Source: Virgisporangium aurantiacum (GTDB taxonomy: Bacteria > Actinomycetota > Actinomycetes > Mycobacteriales > Micromonosporaceae). Taken from it: a stretch of DNA of 64,000 nucleotides. Below, one piece after another: positions 58,422-64,000 of this stretch. The notes below the pieces were generated by a model. It was not told the DNA's origin. It saw only the letters and a program-made list of their open reading frames with translations, and did not search any database. The translations under genes were made by a program, and so were the position numbers. Location: contig NZ_BOPG01000027.1 in NCBI RefSeq assembly GCF_016863635.1, positions 62,001 through 126,000 on the forward strand, in the 5' to 3' direction. The stretch's first letter is position 1. Each line of letters begins with the position of its first letter.

Positions 58422-59372
58422 ATGGTGGACGCGTTCGACGTGATCACGATGGGCCGGGTGGGCGTGGACCTCTACCCGCTGCAGGTCGGGGTCGCCCTCG
58501 AGGACGTGACCACGTTCGGCCGGTTCCTCGGCGGTAGCGCCACGAACGTCGCCGTCGCCGCCGCCCGGCACGGACGCCGCGCCGCGGTGATCACGCGGAC
58601 CGGCGCGGACCCGTTCGGCCGGTTCGTCCACCGGGCGCTGGGTGAGCTCGGGGTGGACGACCGGTTCGTCACCGCCGTCGCCGGGCTCCCGACGCCCGTG
58701 ACGTTCTGCGAGATCTTCCCGCCCGACAACTTCCCGCTGTACTTCTACCGCCAGCCCGTCGCGCCCGATCTCGTCATCGAGCCGGACGAACTCGACCTCG
58801 CGGCCATTCGCGCCGCCCGGGTCTTCTGGGCGACGGTCACCGGCCTGTCGCGGGAGCCGAGTCGCGCCGCGCACCACGCCGCCTGGGCGGCCCGCGGCCG
58901 GATCCCGCTGACCGTCCTGGACCTGGACTACCGGCCGATGTTCTGGTCCTCCGCGGACGCCGCGCGCACCGAGGTCCGCCGGGCGTTGGGATCGGTCACC
59001 GTCGCGGTCGGCAACCTCGACGAGTGCGCGGTGGCGACCGGCGAACGCGACCCGCACCGGGCCGCCGGGGCACTCCTCGACGCGGGCGTCGAACTCGCCG
59101 TCGTGAAGCGGGGCCCCGACGGTGTCCTGGCTCGCAGCCCCGCCGGGACGGTCGAGGTGGGGCCGGCGCGGGTCGAGGTGCTCAACGGTCTCGGCGCCGG
59201 CGACGGGTTCGGCGGCGCCCTGTGCCACGGGCTGCTCGCCGGTTGGCCGCTCGACCGCGTCCTGCGCTTCGCCAACGCGGCCGGGGCCATCGTCGCCTCC
59301 CGGCTGGAGTGCTCGACCGCGATGCCCACCACCGCCGAGGTCGACGGATTTCTCGAGGTGAGCAATGCCTGA
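58422..59372 (+). CDS. iolC: 5-dehydro-2-deoxygluconokinase
   Basis: 316 residues from ATG 58422, preceded by GGGAGG; an upstream in-frame extension to 58329 is not supported. PfkB-family sugar kinase: FGRFLGGSATNVAVAAARHG is the first signature and LNGLGAGDGFGGALCHGL the ATP/catalytic signature with its Asp. The opening DVITMGRVGVDLYPLQVGVALEDV is characteristic of IolC. It phosphorylates 5-dehydro-2-deoxygluconate in myo-inositol breakdown. First gene of the operon; overlaps the next gene by 8 bases. Confidence 0.93.
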   Translation: MVDAFDVITMGRVGVDLYPLQVGVALEDVTTFGRFLGGSATNVAVAAARHGRRAAVITRTGADPFGRFVHRALGELGVDDRFVTAVAGLPTPVTFCEIFPPDNFPLYFYRQPVAPDLVIEPDELDLAAIRAARVFWATVTGLSREPSRAAHHAAWAARGRIPLTVLDLDYRPMFWSSADAARTEVRRALGSVTVAVGNLDECAVATGERDPHRAAGALLDAGVELAVVKRGPDGVLARSPAGTVEVGPARVEVLNGLGAGDGFGGALCHGLLAGWPLDRVLRFANAAGAIVASRLECSTAMPTTAEVDGFLEVSNA

Positions 59373-60261
59373 CCTGGATCTGAACCGGGTCCGCGAGCTC
59401 CGCGCCGCGCGGCCCGAGGCGATCGCGGAGGCGGCGGCCGCCCGCCGGCGCCGTCCGCTGCTCGGCGCCGACGGTCGTCTGATGATCGTCGCTGCCGACC
59501 ATCCGGCGCGGGGCGCGCTGGGCGTGCGCGCGGTGGCCGACGCGATGGCCGACCGCGAGGACCTGCTCCGGCGGCTGGTCGCCGCGCTCGACCGGCCGGG
59601 CGTCGACGGGGTGCTCGGCACGCCGGACGTCCTCGAGGATCTGCTGCTGCTGGGCGCGTTGGAGGGCAAGGTCGTCATCGGCTCGATGAACCGGGGCGGC
59701 CTGCTGGGTGCTGCGTTCGAACTGGACGACCGGTTCACCGCGTACGACGCGGCGACGATCGCGTCGATGGGCTTCGACGGCGGAAAGATGCTGACCCGCA
59801 TCGACCCCGCGGATCCGGGCACCGTCGCCACCCTGGAGGCCAGCGGGCGGGCGGTGAGCGAACTGGCCGCGCACAAGGTGATGGCGATGGTCGAGCCGTT
59901 CCAGTCCCGCCGGGTCGACGGTCGGGTCGTCAACGACCTGAGCGCGGCGGCCGTGGTGCGGTCGGTGGCGATCGCCGGCGGGCTCGGCGTCACCAGCGCG
60001 TACACCTGGTTGAAACTGCCGGTGGTGGACGACATGGCCACCGTGATGGCGGCGACCACCCTGCCGTCGTTGCTGCTCGGCGGCGATCCGTCGGGTCACC
60101 CCGACGAGACGTACGCGAAGTGGCGCGGCGCCCTCGCCCTGCCGGGCGTGCGGGGACTCGTCGTCGGCAGGGCGCTGCTCTACCCGCCGGACGGCGACGT
60201 GGCCGGCGCCGTCGACGCGGCCGTGGCGCTGGTACGCACCGGAAGCGGGGCGATGGCATGA
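59365..60261 (+). CDS. Inositol-cluster aldolase (Cgl0158-like, deoxyribose-phosphate-aldolase family)
   Basis: 298 residues. TIM-barrel protein of the type found between iolC and iolB in actinobacterial inositol clusters, such as Cgl0158 of Corynebacterium. Pieces include LMIVAADHPARGALG, GSMNRGGLLGAAFELDDRFTAYD, DGGKMLTRIDPADPGT and GLGVTSAYTWLKLPVVDDM, where the Lys residues could form the Schiff base. It may take the place of the IolJ aldolase step. Overlaps iolC and iolB (ATGA). Confidence 0.87.
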   Translation: MPDLDLNRVRELRAARPEAIAEAAAARRRRPLLGADGRLMIVAADHPARGALGVRAVADAMADREDLLRRLVAALDRPGVDGVLGTPDVLEDLLLLGALEGKVVIGSMNRGGLLGAAFELDDRFTAYDAATIASMGFDGGKMLTRIDPADPGTVATLEASGRAVSELAAHKVMAMVEPFQSRRVDGRVVNDLSAAAVVRSVAIAGGLGVTSAYTWLKLPVVDDMATVMAATTLPSLLLGGDPSGHPDETYAKWRGALALPGVRGLVVGRALLYPPDGDVAGAVDAAVALVRTGSGAMA

Positions 60262-61106
60262 ACACCGTGTACCGGCCCGCCCGCGCGGCGCAGGACGGGC
60301 TTCTCGTCGACATCTCGCCGGAGTCGGCCGGCTGGGGCTTCTCCGGCCTGCGCGTGCTGGAGCTGCCCGCCGACGGGCGATGGGCGTGCCACACCGGGCC
60401 CGACGAACTGGTCGTGGTGCCGCTGTCCGGCTCGTGCACGGTGACGGCCGACGACGAGCGGGCCGAGCTCGCCGGCCGGCCGAGCGTCTTCGCCGGCCCG
60501 AGCGACGTCGCGTACGTGCCGCGCGGGAGCGCGCTCGGCGTCACCAGCGCCGACGGTGGCCGCGTCGCCCTCGCCTCGGCCCGGGCCGAACGCCGGCTGC
60601 CGTTCCGCCACCTGCCGGCGGCAGAGGTCCCGGTCGAGTTGCGCGGTGCGGGCGCCGCCTCGCGCCAGGTGCACAACTTCGCGACGCCCGGCGTGCTCGA
60701 CGCGGACCGCCTGATCGCGTGCGAGGTGCTGACCCCCGCGGGCAACTGGTCGTCGTACCCGCCGCACAAGCACGACGAGGAGCGGCCGGGCGAATCGGAG
60801 CTGGAGGAGATCTACTACTTCGAGGTCGGCGGCGACGGCATGGCGTACCAGCGCGTGTACGGGACACCGGAGCGACCGATCGACGTGCTCGCCGAGGTGC
60901 GCACCGGTGACGTCGTGCTGATCCCGCACGGCTGGCACGGGCCGTCGATGGCCGTGCCCGGCTACGACCTGTACTACCTCAACGTCATGGCCGGCCCGGG
61001 TGCGCGGTCGTGGCTCATCCACGACGACCCGGCGCACGCGTGGGTGCGTGGCACCTGGGCCGACCAGCCCGTCGATCCACGACTCCCGATGGGGGCGCCG
61101 TCATGA
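60258..61106 (+). CDS. iolB: 5-deoxy-glucuronate isomerase
   Basis: 282 residues, two-cupin IolB fold. SSYPPHKHDEE with ELEEIYYFEV gives the metal-binding His/His/Glu set and VVLIPHGWHGPSMAVPGYDLYYLNVMAGP is the signature of the family's second half. Isomerises 5-deoxyglucuronate to 5-dehydro-2-deoxygluconate. Its ATG overlaps the previous stop and its own stop overlaps the iolD start, all by ATGA. Confidence 0.95.
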   Translation: MNTVYRPARAAQDGLLVDISPESAGWGFSGLRVLELPADGRWACHTGPDELVVVPLSGSCTVTADDERAELAGRPSVFAGPSDVAYVPRGSALGVTSADGGRVALASARAERRLPFRHLPAAEVPVELRGAGAASRQVHNFATPGVLDADRLIACEVLTPAGNWSSYPPHKHDEERPGESELEEIYYFEVGGDGMAYQRVYGTPERPIDVLAEVRTGDVVLIPHGWHGPSMAVPGYDLYYLNVMAGPGARSWLIHDDPAHAWVRGTWADQPVDPRLPMGAPS

Positions 61107-62980
61107 GACTCACCGTCGGACAGGCGGTCGTGCGGTTCCTCGCCGCCCAGCGCAGCGAGCGCGACGGCGTCGAGCACCGGCTGATCGAGGGCTGCTTCGG
61201 CATCTTCGGCCACGGCAACGTCGCCGGCATCGGCCAGGCGCTGCTGGAGGCGGAGCTCGCGGACCCCGGCACTTTCCCGTACCGCCAGGCCCGCAACGAA
61301 CAGGGCATGGTGCACGCGGCCGCCGGCTTCGCCCGCATGCGGAACCGGCTGTCGACGCTGGCGTGCACGACGTCCATCGGTCCCGGCGCGACGAACATGG
61401 TCACCGGCGCCGCGCTCGCCACCGTCAACCGCCTGCCGGTGCTGCTGCTGCCGGGCGACGTCTTCGCCACCCGGGTCGCGAGCCCGGTGCTGCAGGAGCT
61501 CGAGGACCCGCGCGGCTACGACATCAGCGTCAACGACGTGTTCCGCCCGGTGTCGCGGTTCTTCGACCGGGTCTGGCGGCCCGAGCAGCTGCCCGCCGCG
61601 CTGCTCGGCGCGATGCGGGTGCTCACCGACCCGGCGGAGACCGGCGCGGTGACGGTGGCGCTGCCGCAGGACGTCCAGGCGCAGGCGTTCGACTGGCCAA
61701 GCGAGCTGTTCGCGACCCGGGTCTGGCACGTCGCCCGGCCGGCGCCCGATCCGGCGGCGCTCGGGCGCGCGGTCGAGGTGCTGCGCTCGGCGCGGCGGCC
61801 GCTGATCGTCGCCGGCGGCGGCGTCATCTACTCCGAGGCGACGGAGGAACTGCGCCGCTTCGCCGAGGCGACCGGCATCCCGGTCGCGGAAACGCAGGCC
61901 GGCAAGGGATCGCTGCGCTACGACCACCCGCGCAGCGTCGGTGCGGTCGGCGCCACCGGCACCACCGCGGCCAACGCGCTGGCCCGCGAGGCCGACGTGG
62001 TCGTCGGCATCGGGACGCGCTGGAGCGACTTCACGACGGCCTCGCGGACGGTGTTCGCCGCGCCCGGCGTGCGGTTCGTGAACGTCAACGTCGCCGCGTT
62101 CGACGCGGCCAAGCACTCCGGTGTCGCGGTCGTCGCGGACGCCCGCTCGGCCCTCGCCGCGCTCGCCGACGCCCTGCGCGGCTGGGGCACCGACGCCGCC
62201 TACCGCGACCGGGCGACGGCGCTGGCCCGGCAATGGGACGGGACGGTGGAACGCGCGTACAGACCGGGCAACAGAGCCGGGAACGGCCCGCTGCCGGCAC
62301 AGTCGGAGGTGCTCGGCGCGGTCAACGACGTGTCGGAGCCGCGCGACGTCGTGGTCTGCGCGGCCGGGTCGATGCCCGGCGACCTGCACAAGCTGTGGCG
62401 CACCCGCGACCCCAAGGGCTACCACGTCGAGTACGGCTTCTCGTGCATGGGCTACGAGATCGCCGGCGGGCTCGGGGTCAAGCTCGCCGCCCCCGACCGC
62501 GAGGTGTTCGTCCTCGTCGGTGACGGCTCGTACCTGATGATGGCGCAGGAGTTGGTGACGGCGGTGCAGGAGCGGGTCAAGCTCGTCGTCGTCCTGGTGC
62601 AGAACCACGGGTTCGCGTCGATCGGCCGGCTCTCGGAGTCGGTCGGCGCGCAGCGCTTCGGCACGGCGTACCGCTACCGCGGCGCGAGCGGCCGGCTCGA
62701 CGGCGACGTCCTGCCGGTCGACCTCGCCGCGAACGCCGAGAGCCTCGGTGCCCAGGTATTGCGCGTCCACACGGTCGACGAACTGCGCGTGGCGCTGGTC
62801 AAGGCGCGGGCGTCGGACCGCACGACGGTCGTGCACGTCGACGTCGACCCGCTCGCCGGCGCACCGGACAGCGAGGCGTGGTGGGACGTGCCGATCGCCG
62901 AGACCGCGGAACTGGAGAGCACCCGCCGGGCGCGGGTCGAGTACGAGAAAGACAAGCAATCGCAACGCGGATATCTGTGA
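61103..62980 (+). CDS. iolD: 3D-(3,5/4)-trihydroxycyclohexane-1,2-dione hydrolase
   Basis: 625 residues, thiamine-diphosphate enzyme. GCFGIFGHGNVAGIGQAL near the N-terminus and GPGATNMVTGAALATVNRLPVLLLPGD are typical of IolD; the ThDP/Mg motif is GDGSYLMMAQELV to QNHG. Opens the ring of the inositol-derived diketone. Length is normal. The stop is followed after 11 bases by the binding-protein gene with AAGGAGA between. Confidence 0.95.
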   Translation: MRLTVGQAVVRFLAAQRSERDGVEHRLIEGCFGIFGHGNVAGIGQALLEAELADPGTFPYRQARNEQGMVHAAAGFARMRNRLSTLACTTSIGPGATNMVTGAALATVNRLPVLLLPGDVFATRVASPVLQELEDPRGYDISVNDVFRPVSRFFDRVWRPEQLPAALLGAMRVLTDPAETGAVTVALPQDVQAQAFDWPSELFATRVWHVARPAPDPAALGRAVEVLRSARRPLIVAGGGVIYSEATEELRRFAEATGIPVAETQAGKGSLRYDHPRSVGAVGATGTTAANALAREADVVVGIGTRWSDFTTASRTVFAAPGVRFVNVNVAAFDAAKHSGVAVVADARSALAALADALRGWGTDAAYRDRATALARQWDGTVERAYRPGNRAGNGPLPAQSEVLGAVNDVSEPRDVVVCAAGSMPGDLHKLWRTRDPKGYHVEYGFSCMGYEIAGGLGVKLAAPDREVFVLVGDGSYLMMAQELVTAVQERVKLVVVLVQNHGFASIGRLSESVGAQRFGTAYRYRGASGRLDGDVLPVDLAANAESLGAQVLRVHTVDELRVALVKARASDRTTVVHVDVDPLAGAPDSEAWWDVPIAETAELESTRRARVEYEKDKQSQRGYL

Positions 62981-62991
62981 AGGAGACCAAC

Positions 62992-63981
62992 GTGACACGC
63001 AGGAATCGTGCATGGGTGTTCGCGGCCCTGCTCGTCCCCGTCCTCGCGCTCGGTGCGTGCAGTGACGACAACGCCGTCAACAAGCCGGACAACAACACCC
63101 AGGGCGGTGGCGCCGGCAAGTACGGCTACAAGATCGCCGTCGTGACGCACGGGGCCAGCGGCGACGCGTTCTGGAGCATCGTGAAGGCCGGCGCGGAGAA
63201 GGCCGGCTCGGACCTGGGTCTGAACCTGACCTACGCGAGCGACGGCGACCCGCAGAAGCAGGCGCAACTCATCGACGCCGCCGTGAACCAGAAGGTCGAC
63301 GGGCTCGTCGTGTCGATGGCCAACCCGGGCGCGCTCAAGGCGTCCGTCCAGAAGGCCGTCGCCGCCGGCATCCCGGTCATCACCATCAACTCCGGCGGTT
63401 CCGACTCCAAGGCGTTCGGCGCGCTGTCGCACGTCGGGCAGGACGAGTCCGTCGCCGGCAACGCGGTCGGCACCACGCTCAAGGCCGCCGGGGTGAAGAA
63501 CGCGATCTGCGTCATCCACGAAGCCGGCAACGTCGGCCTCGAACAGCGCTGCGCGGCGGCGAAGACGGCGCTCGGCGGCACCATGACCAACCTCCAGGTC
63601 GACAACAACAACCTGCCCGCCGCGCAGGCCACCATCAAGGCCAAGCTGCAGACCGACCCGTCGATCGACGGCGTGGTGACGCTGGGCGGGCAGGTGGCGG
63701 TCGTCGCCTCGAACGCCATCGGCGAGGCGGCTTCCACCGCGAAGCTGGCGACGTTCGACCTCAACGCCGACGTCGCGAAGGCGGTGCAGAGCGGCAAGAT
63801 CCTCTTCGCCGTCGACCAGCAGCCCTATCTGCAGGGCTACCTCGGGGTGCAGATGCTCGCCCTGTACAAGTCCAACCTCAACGTCCTCGGCGGCGGCCAG
63901 ACGGTGCTGACCGGCCCGACGCTCGTCACCAAGGACAACGCCGCCCAGATCGAGAAGCTCGCGGCCGCCGGAACCCGCTGA
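62992..63981 (+). CDS. Ribose-type ABC solute-binding lipoprotein, probable inositol uptake
   Basis: 329 residues from GTG 62992 behind AAGGAGA. Lipobox LGAC with the lipidated Cys at residue 23. The mature part is a type-1 periplasmic binding protein (IAVVTHGASGDAFWSIVKAGAEKAG, VDGLVVSMANPGALKASVQKA, LFAVDQQPYLQGYLGVQML). Ligand is probably myo-inositol, inferred from its place at the end of the iol operon. The transporter's other subunits should follow outside the window. Confidence 0.92.
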   Translation: MTRRNRAWVFAALLVPVLALGACSDDNAVNKPDNNTQGGGAGKYGYKIAVVTHGASGDAFWSIVKAGAEKAGSDLGLNLTYASDGDPQKQAQLIDAAVNQKVDGLVVSMANPGALKASVQKAVAAGIPVITINSGGSDSKAFGALSHVGQDESVAGNAVGTTLKAAGVKNAICVIHEAGNVGLEQRCAAAKTALGGTMTNLQVDNNNLPAAQATIKAKLQTDPSIDGVVTLGGQVAVVASNAIGEAASTAKLATFDLNADVAKAVQSGKILFAVDQQPYLQGYLGVQMLALYKSNLNVLGGGQTVLTGPTLVTKDNAAQIEKLAAAGTR

Positions 63982-63997
63982 GTCAACGGAGGTACCA

Positions 63998-64000
63998 ATG
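63998..64000 (+). CDS. Start codon of the next gene in the inositol operon (cut by the window edge)
   Basis: An ATG ends the window, with GGAGG at 63988-63992 five bases before it. Given the ribose-type binding protein upstream, an ABC ATPase or permease is expected, but no coding sequence is visible. Confidence 0.6.

Overview
The window is GC-rich throughout, with dense, often overlapping genes, many GTG starts, and regulator families typical of soil actinomycetes (BTAD/SARP, TetR, LysR, GntR, AraC). An F420/PPOX-type protein, an inositol catabolic cluster and many secreted proteins fit a member of the Micromonosporaceae or a close relative. That placement is an inference from gene content. 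I see no rRNA, tRNA, insertion sequence, integrase or CRISPR array.

Layout. 1-5.9 kb: the 3'-truncated end of a dimethylglycine/sarcosine-dehydrogenase-like flavoprotein, two alpha/beta-hydrolases (one with an EF-hand insert), a coiled-coil protein, a HAD phosphatase and a SUKH-like protein. 6-11.4 kb: a TetR regulator divergent from an acyl-CoA ligase, a GNAT protein, a truncated Ada/AlkA-like protein coupled to an FDOR/PPOX protein, and an O-methyltransferase. 11.4-16.1 kb: a three-subunit molybdenum hydroxylase with a divergent LysR regulator. 16.1-21.6 kb: a very large unrecognised protein, then a hydrolase-MFS exporter pair whose promoter carries a near copy of the LysR box. 21.7-24.3 kb: a secreted RTX-type protein and an unrecognised 459-residue protein.

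24.3-37.5 kb holds the most interesting material: two paralogous clusters, each with a small eight-cysteine peptide, a membrane-anchored TlpA/MauD-like thioredoxin, an ABC exporter and an S26 signal-peptidase-like protease. The two peptides align without gaps over a 25-residue N-terminal region ending in an Ala-x-Ala motif just before the first cysteine. A hairpin separates peptide gene from thioredoxin gene in both. In cluster B a BTAD/SARP regulator is present, and two promoters share an identical triple-heptamer operator (spacers 4, 5 and 10 to the -10). I propose a dedicated secretion, leader-cleavage and disulfide-forming system for exported cysteine-rich peptides. Unrelated genes (amidohydrolase, NmrA-like protein, a membrane protein, a peptidoglycan-binding protein) lie between the clusters.

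37.5-43 kb: two unrecognised proteins, an alkylation-repair pair (2OG-Fe(II) oxygenase and Ogt) and an operon of aldose-epimerase-like protein, SDR and SMP-30 lactonase. 43-55.8 kb: a carbohydrate catabolic island with an AraC regulator, a PhyH dioxygenase, a secreted DUF5005-like protein, two paralogous GntR/FCD regulators, a sugar ABC importer, a GH38-type glycosidase, an enolase-superfamily dehydratase and an acetyl-xylan-esterase-like enzyme. A perfect 31-bp palindrome and a degenerate relative probably tie the two halves together. 55.9-57.5 kb: two secreted proteins of unknown function. 57.5-64 kb: a GntR/UTRA regulator divergent from an inositol operon (iolC, aldolase, iolB, iolD, ribose-type binding protein) that runs off the right edge.
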